Assembly: GCA_033030425.1 (NCBI GenBank)
Contig: JAUFSD010000006.1
Span: 1,798,001 to 1,862,000, forward strand
DNA from: Verpa conica
Taxonomy: Eukaryota > Ascomycota > Pezizomycetes > Pezizales > Morchellaceae
Direction of reading: 5' to 3'
Length of the DNA stretch: 64,000 nt
Shown: positions 36,405-50,085 of the stretch, piece after piece
How positions within the stretch are numbered: the first letter of the stretch is position 1
How the letters are laid out: every line of letters begins with the position of its first letter
Program-made: the position numbers and the translations under genes
Notes under the pieces: generated by a model
What the model was told of the DNA's origin: nothing
What the model saw: only the letters and a program-made list of their open reading frames with translations
The model's database searches: none

Positions 36405-38619
36405 GTAAAAACCAAAACCAGAAACGTCAATCCACGCGTGTGCGCCCCTCTACCCAAGCACCCCTCACTTTGCAGTTGCTTTCCCCTCCCCATTGCACCA
36501 AACAACCCCTGGTCATTCCATCCCATCGGATCTACTTCCAACGCAGTCCTATCATCGATCCCGCTCATCTCTTAGCCGACTTCTCTCCCTCTCCCACACT
36601 CTCCTCCCCTCCCGAAGCGGTGTTTGTTGTCACTTTCCTTTTGCTACCCTTCTTTCGTCTCAATCCCATCCAGCCGGATGTAACCCCACCACACCACCGC
36701 ACCCACATCCATAGCCCCTCCAAAAAACACGTTGTGTCGAATGGGCTTCGTCCAAAGCGCTGAAACGAGACTATCTTGAGGCTAATCCGTGTCCTTCTTC
36801 CATTCGTTGTACTGTGGGGTAAGAGGTAGGGGTGGGGGTTTAGATGAACCAATTTTGACCGAGAGGGCAATTAGGGAATGAGATGTGCAGGAGGCAGGAA
36901 GAGATGCAGTGACGACCGGACTGCAGGGTGCGCTGGCATGGGATCGAAAGAGACGAAGTCTCCTCCCTCCGCTAGCCAAGTTCAAACCTTCCTACGGAAA
37001 AAGGAGTGCAACGTTTTATTTTTGGCGTTGAAAGGGCCGCCCGGAAAGGCCGGGTAACGGGCCCGCAGCGTCGTCTCCATAAGGAAAAGCTGGTCCAAGC
37101 TTTTTCGCTCCCTCCTCAACTCTCCTCCTCCTCCAGTTTCTTTTAGCGTTTTGCATTTGGCCATTAACCTCTCACGATACTGGCCTTCTGCGGCCGCAGT
37201 GCTGTTGCCATGTACAGTTATATGCCATGTACGGTCGGTTAGGTAAACTCGTGATGTATTTTTTATTTTTTATTTGCTTTTCAAACAAGAAAACAATTTA
37301 TTGCGCGAAAAATCAACAGGAAAAGAAATGAAAAAGGAATTTAGTTAAATATTAATCACGAGGAATTGTCAATGGCAATTGTACCCAGCCAAACAATGGA
37401 CGAGGGCATGTTCACTTTAGAATTAAAGACGCATGTCGACGTCCATCATCTTGGAAATTCGCAATTGAGTGCTTGCTGCTTAACCGCCTTCGAGCTCTCA
37501 CGGTGTTCCTCCATTGCCACGTATTCCCCCCCCCGCCGTACCCAACTCTAGTTCTCAGTATAGTAAAGCTTCATAAAGACGGCGGTCACGGCCATCGTGA
37601 GATTCTAAAAACTACCATTCTAATCCAAGCTAGAGGTGCATATGGGGAGTACGGGTACTGGTGGACGTGGCCTGGGCTGACGGTATGGAGAATGAAAGGC
37701 CTTCGCTTGACTTGCAGTTGACTCATGACGGGCCGTTGTACTGTAATAAGCACCGAGAGTAACAAAGTCCCGTCCCTTTTGACCTAAACGACAAAACCTT
37801 CAACCCTTTTTTTCACCAGCACTGGCTCTCGATCGTTGTGTAGACCTGGGATCCGTCGGGAGCTGGTCAAGAGTTCTCCCACAAATCCCACAAAACAGTC
37901 TCAGCCGCATCCAAGAAGGGTAATGTCAATCGATAACCAAAAAGCCCCCGCCGCCACTCCCACAACTTACTTGTCCACCACAAGGAACAACAACTGCATC
38001 AGTTACAATCACTACAGAACGCCCCGACGCCATGTACTATTACCCCGTCGCAAGATCTACCACGTCAATTGCATAATATATGCGAAAACTCAAACCTTTT
38101 AGATCAGGAGTTGAGCGTCAACCTGACTGATTGAGAGCTTACAACAGAAGCGACCGAAGGTAGGGGGTTTTTTTTTCATTTTATTTTCACTTATTGAAAC
38201 ACCGTTATCCGTGGTGGCTTTTTCTTTTCAATTCAAGGGCAGGGTGCCGCAACCCGGGAATTGCGTTGGGTGACTCGGGTCAATAAGGATCTCCGTTGTT
38301 TCGCAGAGCTTGGGTTCATCCGATGATATTGTAACCACCTTGCAATTTACCGGTCGCCGCTTTCTCGGTGTTCATCGATCATCTCTCGATTTATTCAAGT
38401 CGATCGCATCAGATTAGAAACTTTCTGCGCGATACCTGTTTCTTATTGCATGCCCTCTTTCCTTGGGAGAAACAGGTGTCAATATATTTGCAGATCAAAT
38501 TGTAGTCTTCCTATAATAGTTTCTCTAGCCGGCGACATCTCCGCAGTTACCAAAACAAAATGAACCCGCAGAAACGTTAACCGAAATAATTGCTTACTTC
38601 ATGCGAGAAATTTTGCCCG

Positions 38620-38973
38620 TTAAACAGGCAGAATAACTAGAGTCGCCCGCCGCATCGCCAAAAAACCCCTCCCATAATTTCTTATCAAAACGCGATAAGC
38701 ATAATTGAAGATTTCACCCAGCGCAGTGACGTCCCCAACAGCAATTGTTAAACGGCTCAAACCACAACAGTACTCAATTGCTGGCCCGCGTTGCATACCA
38801 TCTAATATCCACCCTGCATCTTCGTTGTAGTCGTTGTTCCCATCCATCGTATCATACCGGTCGCGTTCGAAATAATCGAAACGATGAGTTGTTCCGTCTT
38901 TAATTTTCTCGGTGAATCTTTGCGAACCCCAATCAGGCGGAATCTGCTTTTGAACAACTGCCAACGAGAGCAT
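38620..38973 (-). CDS. Possible small orphan protein
   Basis: An ATG-started minus-strand frame of 117 aa, with a mixed composition (DRYDTMDGNNDYNEDAGW, EYCCGLSRLTIAVGD) that looks more protein-like than most frames in this gene-poor region. No domain is recognised. No supporting splice signals or neighbours were found. It could equally be a chance frame or a transposon remnant. Confidence 0.25.
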   Translation of the reverse strand: MLSLAVVQKQIPPDWGSQRFTEKIKDGTTHRFDYFERDRYDTMDGNNDYNEDAGWILDGMQRGPAIEYCCGLSRLTIAVGDVTALGEIFNYAYRVLIRNYGRGFLAMRRATLVILPV

Positions 38974-41900
38974 TGAGGCATCTAAATAAGTCGGATCCTA
39001 GCGAAACATCATAAGGCTTACTTTATGTAAGACGCATAGAAGGTCAATTTCGGGCCTTCCGGCGGGGGATGCGCAAGAAAATGCCACGGCACTGGACCTG
39101 CGCATATTGCTAGGAAAGAACGATGCCCGCTAGGGTACTAAAATCTTTCCCTTGATCATCATCAATGGAGTTTTCTTCATCTTCTGGGAGAGCAGCTGTA
39201 TAATTTCGGTTGCAGCGTGCTGACAGCGTCTGATTCGGGATGTTCTTGGTACCTGGTTACATGGGTTAGCCTGCAAGTTACCACGATACAAGAATATACG
39301 AGTACATACTTTGTATTCAGCCAGCCAGCGTCATCCATTATGCGGGCACAATCTCCTCTCTGCTTACTCTGAAGATTTCCTCACAATTGCCCTTGTCGGA
39401 GATATCGAAGTAAAGAATATCTTAGATCAAGATACCTATTTTTGGTTCGTTAATGGCGGTACGTACCGGAATTAATGACATGAGACGTAAATATGTTTAG
39501 CATACAACGGGGGTGGAAGAACATATGCAGGCCAGTGTTGGTCTTCTCTTCTCCGGCAACTCGATGTACTCGCTTCGTGGCAATCACGTCTATCTATTGC
39601 TGATCAATTGCCCCTGATGGACAAGAACCCCTCTGTTCTACCATCTCAACGGTAGCAGTACCTAGGTATTGTTACGATGACTTGTTGCCTCATCACCAAA
39701 GGTTATGATATACCACCTGACCAGGGCATGGCAGCAGTACCCAGACACGTGTGATGCCGCCTCTCCAGTTGATGGGGTCTCTCTTTCCGCTGTGCTGCAT
39801 TGATCCGCACTATCATTGAGTCCAAAGTCAAGGGAGGCAGGTGACTGATGACTATAGCTAAACTAGCGTATAGAATAACAGCAGAAATAAACCTCTATCC
39901 CGACTTGTGGACTAATTTTCTTTTCCATAGTTATGATACGGAAAGCCAATAAGCCTTGGAGCGAAATGGCGCAGTACGGGCAGGTATCACCAAAAAAAAA
40001 AATGGAGCTATTCTAGGATTCGCCAATCCATAACGCACCCATTTTTATCGGGGAAGAACTTCCGCATGTTGAGGGGAGGCAACGTTGGTCCGAGCGATAT
40101 GATTGCCCTGTTTGATTGCCCCTCTTCGGCCCCCCATGTTCTATATGCATACAACGTCAGCGTGGTAGGTACCTGGGATCTGATAGGCGCGCACTAACTA
40201 TCAATGTATTAACGTTGGTGTTAGGCTAGGTTGATTTGGGTTCGAAGTACTTCCATCGGCAAGGCGATGTACATATATCTATGTGCATGTCAGCGAATAG
40301 AATATAGACGTTTAAGAAAAAAAACAAGGGAGCCCCCGTGAGGGGTCGTGGCGGCAAATAGATGCGACTTCTCCGACTTGCATATTTGATGATTGTCTCC
40401 CGTGTGCTTCAAAGACGTTGAATTCTGATTGAACGAAGCGCGATCAAGCGCCTGATGAAGGCGTACTAAAGTTGATCATGATCATCAGTGTCGACCTTCT
40501 CGCTAAGCAAAGTTTCTACCACTCACGGTCGTTGCCGATCATTAGCGGTGCCAACCCTTTGGGAGTAAAGTTGTTTCCATTTGTTTGGAGGCATATAATA
40601 GTTGAAAGGGCTGAGCCCCCCTCCGTTGTCCCAGCGATTGAAACAAGTTGCTCGATCCAAACGAAGGCTAACCCCCCTTTCCACGTATATCTAGACCACC
40701 CTAGTATCCACATCGGCACCGGCGATAAACCGCCGTACATATCACGCGAAAGTATCACCCAACTGCAACCCCCCTCCCATTTTTACTGTATTTCCCCACT
40801 CCCCAGCCAATCCTGTGTGCAGTGGAAAAACAGCAGTTATCGAAGTGGCAAGTTGACATGAGCCCTGACAGAGCATCGGAGAAGTTCCAGGCTCTCGGGA
40901 CCGGCTAATAGGGTTAGTTATCATGTTCCCATACTAAAAATCGTATTGAGTCCCAGGTTTCCAGAGAAATAAGTCGTATATCTTTCATATCATCGGTTCT
41001 GCAACAGTTGTTCCGATATCCGGAATAAAAACTTCGATTAATCTTGTTGCCCTCGATCTCGGAATAAATTGATGTGGCATCTGCGAAGCGTCCCAGGACC
41101 CCAAGACCTGTTGACTTTTCTTGGATAAATGTTGGTTACAAATGTTTGACTTGTTGACCCGAGTGAGTATTGTGATTGAAGATGATGTAAACATGCAGAT
41201 CGCATCGAGAACTGGTTGGTGTTTTTAGAACTCCTGTTTGTGGCTTGTCTTGCATAAAATACGTTGCTAAAGATTATCAGCTCCCCAGGATTGGTCGGAG
41301 ATCGCCGATTAACTTTTTTACAGGGATTAGGCCAGTGTTCCAGCGTACTTGTCGACTTGTTCGAGGCCTTATTTTATGTTTTTTTCTATTAGCTGAATTC
41401 TCCACACCGAAAAAAATCTCAAACAAACACCGATGAAAATCTCACCAAGATGGTCATTTTGATTGACAACGAAGTCTCGACATCCAATGCCAGCGATTTC
41501 AAGAGTCAAGTCTAGGACAGACAAATCCTTACCCAAACCCCCTCTAGAAACAGATAGCTATAGTAAGCTTGAGGCATTCAAAATGGTATCTCCGACCCCG
41601 ATTCCCCACTATTTGACTCTTTGCAGTTTGTAATTTGGCTAGAATTTTTTACTGATTTGAAGCAGTTAGCTTAGCCCAGAATTGAATTCCAATATCGAAG
41701 ATTTGGGACTAAACAGACCAGCAAGGGAGGGGTAAAGGTCCCAAAGCCCAGGTAAAGCCTCTAGTATTCGATCGTCCCAGACTCCGATAATTCGACGAGT
41801 ATTCCCAGGAAAGTTAAATTTTTTACAAGCGTCTAGAAACCATCTTTTTGACACGGTAAAATTAATATATGTCAGCGGAGCAAACCACATTAACTACGAT

Positions 41901-44900
41901 AGCACCCGGTGGTCCTGAAGAGCAGTGTCAGCCATTCCACTGGTCGTGTGCCACTTTATAGATAGCAGGTTGGTCAAACCAGACATCCCCCGTAGTCCTT
42001 CTGATGGGACGATCATCTCTCGAATCCTCGATGGGATAAGAAGGAAGCCAGACATTGCTGTTCACTTGGGAGCTATGTGTGGAATCAAGATGAATGAAGC
42101 TTGCGGAATATCGAGGTTGCCCGAACGATGACTTGTACAACGTTGCAGGTTTCATCCAGGATCAGGGTTTTCCGGGCACGGGCTGAAAGGCCGTCCGGGT
42201 AACCGACCAAGCGAATTTAAGGTGCGGCTCTGGCCTATCTCTGGGTTAGGGTTCGGGAAGTTCCGGCCCGCTCCCGTGGAACGTTAACGCAGGATTTAAG
42301 CCTGTTCTTTCCTTTTTCCTGACGAAAAAAAGTGACTTCTAAAAATGACCATTATGTGAACACTTTGCAAATTTTCCCCCGAGATTTTCACTCACTCTAC
42401 CTTGGACCGCTTGAACATCCACGGATAAGGCAATTAGCTACATGGCAGCACATGTGCCACCCGCACTGTACACATATTGCGTTGAGTTGCCATACATGCA
42501 ACTACATGCGGATTCTATAGCAGAAAACTGCATGACTAGGGAAAAGTCGACAAAAAAAAAATTTATTTTACGAGTTTATGTAATCGCCCCAATTCATGTG
42601 CTGAGGTAATCTTTAAAAGTAATCTAGCATCTGTCACATTATGACGATATTTATCCGTATAGATTACCAGACAGAACGGGCTTCCATAAAATCTCTTACT
42701 ATTACTATAAAAAGAACCTATTGGCCACCGGCTTTATCTCTTACGGGAAAAAACTCTCCCGACAAGGTAGAAGAAGATCAAGCCTGAAGGAAAATTTAAG
42801 CAAGTCTATTGCGCGTTTCGTTCACATGTCTTTGTTAAACAGCCTATAATGATCGTCCGTTCTGCGCGGAATGCATAGTTAAACTTGAAATTTGAGCTCA
42901 ATTTCAAGAAATTTATTTCCAATCGCATCGGAGCGCGAAACGATGCGTTGTTCAGTCTGCACTAAACAATATAGCTCCGATTTCCCGATTCTTTCAGGTA
43001 CATGTACATACGTACCTCACGTCTATGACTTCGTAGTTCATCTGTGAGCAATCAAAGTCGGGATGAAAGTTCCTCCCATCAACCAAAGGTTTCAGAGTAG
43101 GAACTGAATATACTCAGACATTGTCCGAGTGCTCGGTGGTGTTTCGGCCCGTACAAAAAAATACCAATGATTGTGAACTCTGCTTCTGCAACCGAGAATA
43201 CACGGGGTAGTCTAGAGTATGCAGATAGCTACACATTCAATGTCTCTTGATACGTACTACTGGAGTGAAGGGCGAACAGCTCATACCGTGCAAGAGATCG
43301 TGAGGTCGCAGACGATCTGTTTCTACTACAATCAGCGCGGGCAAAATCAGCCACGCCTTCCTTAGCCTAGGAGTCTACTGACTTGTCATAATACAGCGCT
43401 AAACGCGGGGTCAGACAAACCAAATAGTTCTTATGATAAGTATGTGCGTACAGGTTTATCGACTGCTCTACAGCCAATTGCACATATCCGGGTTCTGTGC
43501 TTGTCCTTAGGGACATGGCCGAACCTGATTCACAATGAATTGGTTCATCGGGTGTCAATCTAGGGCTCACCTGGATAACTGCAAGGCTGCCACTAGCTAG
43601 GAAGTTTTTTTCTAGGCTTTGATCGCATCAATGGAAGCTCTCGTAGTTACGTATTCCACTTGACTGCGCGCCGGAGGAGGGAGTGGGGCAAAGCAGGTTT
43701 ATCCTCGTATGATCATGGGAAAAAAGCATCGACGCCCAGTTCTTGCGTACAATTATTGCGCTGTTTTAACAGCAAGTCAAAGCTGCAGTCAATCTCCATT
43801 TGATCCATGGATCCAACGAAGGGCATTGGAATATTTCAGCAAGTTAGACGTTAGCCCGGCTCAGATCATTGAGGGGCAAAGACTCAGGCTCCCGATGTCC
43901 ATGTGACCCCATCTCCGCCGGGCCCACCGAATATTGCCGTATAGAGGAGTCAATCATACGGAATACGTGATGGCCCGGCAGCATCTAGACTGGGCCGAAA
44001 ATCACTCACTCTCAGTTTAAACGATTTCAACCCCCAGGCCGTCGTGTTTTCAAAAAAGTACTCTTTCCTTTTTCTCCCCACGAATCCCCCACTTCTGTCA
44101 CTTGTTGTAATATTTTTCGGTGGTGCCTCACCAGTAGACGGTGGCAAAATAGCCAGCTACGGGATTTTCGGTACAGCTGGGTTGGATTGGGGGTGTTTGA
44201 CCCGCAAATCCCCCACATAGGGCGCAGGATCCGAGCTTGTCAGAACGCCTAACGGTGAAAGATCTTATCCCAAAGACACACCAAGTGCATTACTGCCAGC
44301 GATTTAAAACTATGGCGACATACGGGATCCCAAACCTGCCAACTAAGTATACAGAGAATGAAAATATAGTATTACGATCATGCAGGTGAGAGGTAGCCCA
44401 CCAAATAGATCGGGCATTGAGTATCGTTCAGGGTCCTTCGGGGCACGGATACATTTACATGGCTACAGTAATTGTCGGTTACATTTACGTACAAGCTGGA
44501 CGTGGCGGGGCAACAAACTAATAGACATTCACTGATCGTCAGGAGAGTTTGTTTCAAAACGTTTCTTGTAGCGTGTCGCCAATTATGTGATTGAGAAAAA
44601 ATATCAGAATCATTTCTAGACCCGGTACTCAATATTTCCGTCGAATTGGCTCAGCTCTTTTATTGGAGAGTCTCGGGTCTAAGATAATAGTATATATGAT
44701 ATCGAGATGGGACCCCCCCTCCCTTGTAAAGGATCTGATAGGTTTGCAAGCTTGGGGGTGCCATGGAATACCATCGTAATTCATAGTCTTTTCCATTCAA
44801 ACCCCGCCAGCAGTTTTAGTATACCTGTCCTGAAACCGCAAAGCCGGCAATTATTACAAAAATGTGTTATATAATTTGTAATTCTGCAGCCGCAATAGCT

Positions 44901-46850
44901 TTCCTGTAAATCTAGGATAACAACAGGATTCTAGACATCAGAAGAGCGGCGAGTGATGGCCCGTGAAGCCAGTGAAAGAGGATCATATGACCCTAAATAG
45001 GGTCCTTCTGCCAAATATACTGATATGCATGCATTTGAAGCCATTCCGCCGCTTTATTCCGTAACTCCACGGGTTTTGACTCCATCGGTGAATACTCATT
45101 CAGTAAAGTGCCTTATTACTGGTCAAGCGAATGATAAAGCGCTTTCACGTGCGCATAAAATCTGTCCTTGGAGATTGGCGTATGAAAACTTAGGAAGATC
45201 AGATTGATCTGACAGACCCCGCTCCAGCTCTGGATCTTTCTGGCTCGAGAGAAGGCTGCCGACCCCTAAAAGCGGAGCCGTGTCTATTTCCAGCACTCTC
45301 ACATATTTATAGACACGGCGATGCATACCGTGATCGTGGGTTCCCTAACGGCTTACAGAGAACTACCCTGTGGTCTACTACAAAGGAACAAGATACGAAG
45401 ATATGCTGTTTTTGTAATACACGCCTGTGATGGGGTTTGTGGTTTGAGGTTTTGCGGCTCGACGCCGAGTCGTCGAAGTCGCGACTCTTGACGTGAGAGG
45501 TTCGTTTTAACTGGATACTATCCCTTACAATGTTCCACGTCGCGGATGCCGGGACGACGTCGGGTATGCATGCCCGGAGCGGAGGATCAGTACCGCTGTC
45601 CAAAAACCGTTCAGGCTTATCAACAGCCCGGAAGATGAAACATAAGACTCCAAGCTCAGCCGCGGGAAATCCGTAACTCACCTCTCGGTCTCCCGTTCCC
45701 CGTGTCAATTCCTGGTGTCCCGGCTTATATTCTATGTCCGCGGGCCTCCCTGAGCTATCAAAAAACAAAAAGAAAAACAAATCCCTGGGCGAACACTCGC
45801 AAACCAGCACTCAGTAGATAGTACGCGATGGTACAGGGCTCTTATGGCTCGAGTTGCGATCTTCCAGATTTCCAGATCTGGTGATTGTGTCACCCTGTTC
45901 AGCAGGTCTCGGCCTCCGGTTTTCTGTGTCATGTGTTGTGTATCCTGCCAACATGAGCAAAGGTTGGAGCTGAAATATTTGCTGTAATAGTGAATTTCCC
46001 CCAAAAAGGCAGCTCACTAGGATGACAAACGCTTCATGATTCAGAAAAAAGTAATCAAGGTGAAGTAGATATAAGGCCTACAACTTGTTTGGTTGATAGT
46101 TGTCTCAGAATTTGCTAATTTACCAGGTTCTCAACTGTTTCGCATCCAAAACCTTTCCCAGTGCACACTGGGTATAAACGCAAGGGCCTCCCTAGCAAAA
46201 GAACAGCGAAACGGCAGACTTCAACCTTACTACTGATATTTGCTTTTCTTAAGAGAATCCTGCCTCTTGATTTCTCTATAAATGATGCACAGCGCAGTAG
46301 CCAACAACCTTGGCGTTTTGCTTTTTAAAGCTTCTACTGGTCATTTCCAATCACTCGAGGTCGTTCGTTAGTAGCACGTGATGGACGGCACATCTCTATC
46401 CCCTTCCTGACACCTTTTTCCAGTAGTTGAGGGTTTCTGAAGTGTCAGGCAGGAGTCTATTGGAGCATTGAGGTCCCGTCTTGAGTCTTACGTATGCCAA
46501 CACCCCTTCTAGCGACTTGTACCAATTAAGTGTAACAATTTGCAACAAATTGTTTTAGGTACGCATTGACCAACAAAGGTGGATGTATGGATAGCGCTGG
46601 CCTACTTCAATGTACCTATGATTAATCTACCCATTCATTTACTTACTTCAATAGCTCAACCTCCAGAATTCCGGGTGATATTCCATGAAGCCACCCGCAC
46701 ACCGAGTTATATTGCACAGAACTAAAGAGAGCACATTTCTAAAGCCTAGTGTCTTTATTCCATACTCCTATATTCTATAAGTCTAAATAAATCCTAAGAA
46801 TAGCCCATATATAATGAACGCTCGAAATAAGTGCCCAACGGTCATGTATT

Positions 46851-47146
46851 TGTTCTGGCCCGCTGGGGGGACGTGCCCGTTGGGGGGACCCCATGGGCGA
46901 GCCAACAAAATATAGCCTAATTAATACAGGCACACTCAAAAGAATAAGAATAATAGCTAGAAAATATGAATCTATCTTAAACTATATTTGAGATTTTTTG
47001 GATTTTATACTATGCTTTATTAAACCTATAGGAGGCTGGAAGCTTTGTCCTGAGTGTTTTTTTGTAGCCAGGTTTTTTTTATGTTGTTACCCATAGAGGG
47101 GACGTAGGCTGGCCCATAGAGGACGCCCCCACAACGGGCCAGAACA
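46851..47146. mobile_element. TIR element 3 (MITE-like) with GC-rich ends
   Basis: The ends are inverted: left TGTTCTGGCCCGCTGGGG and, reading the other strand from the right, TGTTCTGGCCCGTTGTGG. An inner pair (CCCATGGGCGAGCC near 46893, GGCTGGCCCATAG near 47107) extends the symmetry. The interior is AT-rich with no coding capacity. The flanks read TATT on both sides, which could be a 4-bp target duplication. The right flank also begins a dispersed AT-rich motif, so the true boundary could be further out. Confidence 0.55.
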
Positions 47147-48168
47147 TATTTATAATTAATTCATTCATTCGAGTGGTCAACGATAAGTACGATCCGTAAA
47201 AGGAGGTAGAAAAATGTAGAAAAGGAAAATTAATAAGCTTATGCAACGTTCTGTAGTATATGCTATTGTACTGTAGGAATACTAGAACACTATTATTCAC
47301 TAGCGTTCTTCTAACCCCCACCATTTAAGGGTTTCAACCCTCATTACATATATATTGAATGGCCGTAACTCTACTACGGCCTATTAATACCGATGCCTAT
47401 ATAGAATACAATACCATTCTCTGACAGGAGGTATCCACTCGACCTTACAGGTGTACGTAAGCACGACATTATCATTGGCCCAATGCACTTAAGATTCCCG
47501 AGTGATCTAATATGATCCATATAAACAATTTATTCATTAAATACCAAATTTATAATAGATACTAGCACAAGATTAAAAAAAAACCATAGAAATAAAAATA
47601 AAAATTCATTTAGCCTTCATCTCTTAGACTTTCCTACATCCTAGCTCTCACTCTTCGTCTCATTCTTCCTAGTGTGAATGAATGAACGAATGGTACTCGC
47701 ACTCTATCAGAGGTATCTACAGGGCTTCAGCCTAACGGGTATGGAAAACCCCAAACGGCTCAAGGCCAGTAAGCATCAGTCTCACTCCGCCTCAGGTCCG
47801 CATGCCCATTCATTCTTCCCAGTATCTTTCCTCAGTTCCTCTTCAGATTTTAAGTTCCCTTCTTGCCTTTAGACTTGTTCTATTCCATCCATCCATCCAT
47901 TGCATAAAATGATCTGCAAGCACTACCAATACCTCCTCCGCTTATCCTTCCTACAAGTAGGCACCCACATAGGTAGCGAAAACTACACCTTTAAACTATC
48001 AACCTCATATAGACTAGGGAAGGAGGGAAAGGAGTTACTGTGACTTATTTTGCGCTTTGTTTTATTGGCTTTAGTTGCTTTTTTTTAAGGTTTGTTCGTA
48101 TAGCGTGGGTACCATAACCTCAGGGTTGCATGTACTTATGATAAATTCATTCATATAATTAGCCCAAA

Positions 48169-48195
48169 GGCTCCATGTATTTATGATTAATTCAT
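48169..48195. repeat. Dispersed 27-nt repeat copy
   Basis: By hand comparison this copy is identical over 27 nt to the reverse complement of 9106-9132. Related but diverged copies with the CATGTA(C/T)(C/T)TATGATT core lie near 46612, 48128 and 48462, and a looser one follows 47146. Confidence 0.7.
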
Positions 48196-48679
48196 GGGCG
48201 TAGGGAGGGCTCATACGGAGAGAACCCAAGAGAAAGAAAGTAGGGCGATCAGACAGAGAGGAGGTGATGAACAGGGAACTGTAGAGAAAAGGATAGGGGA
48301 TGGGGATGGGGAGATTTGTGGGAGGACATGAGGGAAGACAGCGAGTGAAGTTAGAAGAAAGTAAGCAGAAGGAGGACAAGTACAAAGCGGTTAATGTTTT
48401 TGTTATTTTATTATAGTTTTCTAGGGCGCGGTGTAGGTACCTTATAGCCTTTTGAATCCATGTACCTATGATTCATTCATTGCCTCATATAATTAGATTT
48501 ACTCCGACTTTACAGTATTTTTTCACCTTTGCGACGAAACCCTGATAAAGCAAGCAAGGCCACATCAAACAGCATACTAGCCATTCTCACCACATACCAA
48601 ACATAACTACTGCATACAGTAATGTATTATATATATAATTTACAGTAGGTATTAACCCCCAAAAAACAAAGTTCTACAT

Positions 48680-50085
48680 CTAAACATAAGTAGGTTCCAA
48701 AACCGGATTTGCATTAAGAACAAGCCTCTTCACAAAGTCATTAAACCACCCCCCAGCCTCCGGAGCCGGAATATCTGCATCATCACTGATACAATTCTCA
48801 TCGAACCTCGCCGCACTAGTATCACTAGTACCATCTGACTCTCCACCAGGCTTAACCCAGACAATAGCATCAACCTTACAATCACCCGTATCAGTCGTCG
48901 GACGAGTCCCAAACCTACCCCAATTTCAAATCAGCATTAAAAAAGGCCACTCCTAGGGGGGGAGGAAGATACATACCCAGCATCCTTAATGTTACACCAG
49001 TGTCCGCCCTGGGTGCGGATATTCTGGGCGCCGGAACGGCCTTGGTCGATGATGAAGTGGGCGGGGAGACCCTCGGCTTCAAGGTAGGGTGTAAGAGCAC
49101 TAGCATAGCGGAGCTCGTTCCAGTTCGGATTACTAGTGTAGATCGGGTCGATAGTTGTAGAATTATAGCTATTATAATTCGACACATTAGTAGCGAACCC
49201 ACGAATCTTTGCTCCAGCACCGGCGCCAGAGACGACTTCTTTGAAGACCTTGGCAGCTATTTCGTGGCTCTGTTAGCTCTCTAATAGTATGAGTAAGAAG
49301 GAGTAGGATAATACTTACCGGGCTCCAAGTTCCCAGGCCATCCGAGCCAGTTACCGTGTGCAGCGTCGATGTATAATGCAACGTTGGTTTGCTGGAGTTT
49401 GGAAATGGCGTATGATAGACCTGCGGTGTATCCTGGCGCGGCAATCTTGCATTTCTCGGAGGACTCGAGGTTGGTGACTAGGTTGCCGAGTGAGTCTGGC
49501 TCAAGCACAATCGCAAAGTCTAGGCGGTCGTATGGTGGCTTATTGATCTCGGCAACAATCTGGTCGATGAACTGTTTGTATTTGTTCAGGCCGTCGTTCT
49601 CGAGACTGAGCTCTCCGGCTGATGATTTGGCGCCGCAATCGCGCTCTGGGAGGTTATAGATTACGAAGGGGAAGATAAGCTTCTTGTTTGGAGGACGTCT
49701 TTGAACGCGGATGGCCTCGTCAAGGTGTTTTGTGAAGCCGGTGATCTGGTGGTTTTGGTGTTTATTAGTTTGTCAATTTCTAGCTCCTAGGAACTTATGT
49801 TCTACTCACCTCACTGAAACTAGAAATCCAGACGAAGGTGCTGACACTCTGGACGGTTCTTGTCCTGGCAGCATTCAACTCATCACCGTCGGCCAAAAAG
49901 CTCTGAATAGTCTCCTCAAGCTTCGCGGCGTATCCGGAATTGGAATACTGCACGCGATCCAGGAACGGATTGTCTGAATTACAAGCAGGCGCCTGAGACC
50001 TCTCCAGAAGTGGGCTGCCCACAACGAGGGCCTGGAAAGCCGGGCTAAGGCAGAGAACCGCCGAGAGCAATGAGAATGAACGCAT
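48680..50085 (-). CDS. GH6 cellobiohydrolase (exoglucanase), no cellulose-binding module
   Basis: Minus-strand exons 50085-49810, 49745-49319, 49256-48977 and 48914-48680 give 405 aa. A signal peptide (MRSFSLLSAVLCLSPAFQA) leads a GH6 catalytic domain. It has NLPERDC with Asp128, VLEPDSL with the catalytic-acid Asp176, YIDAAHGNWLGWPGN, HFIIDQGRSG, GGHWCN, and KPGGESDGTSD with Asp355. These match the active-site motifs of Trichoderma Cel6A. No CBM1 is present, and the predicted mature protein is all catalytic. It should release cellobiose from the non-reducing ends of cellulose. Introns of 64, 62 and 62 nt all restore conserved motifs. The gene is isolated in a gene-poor region. Confidence 0.95.

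Larger units (their letters stand above)
36001..48679. other. Gene-poor region of about 12.7 kb
   Basis: No gene with a recognised domain. One 117-aa minus-strand frame (38620-38973) is listed separately. There is an A24 run (36381-36404), a TIR element (46851-47146), and several copies of the dispersed CATGTA...ATTCAT motif between 46.6 and 48.5 kb. Other frames (40472-40861, 45307-45810) lack a recognisable domain. Confidence 0.5.
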
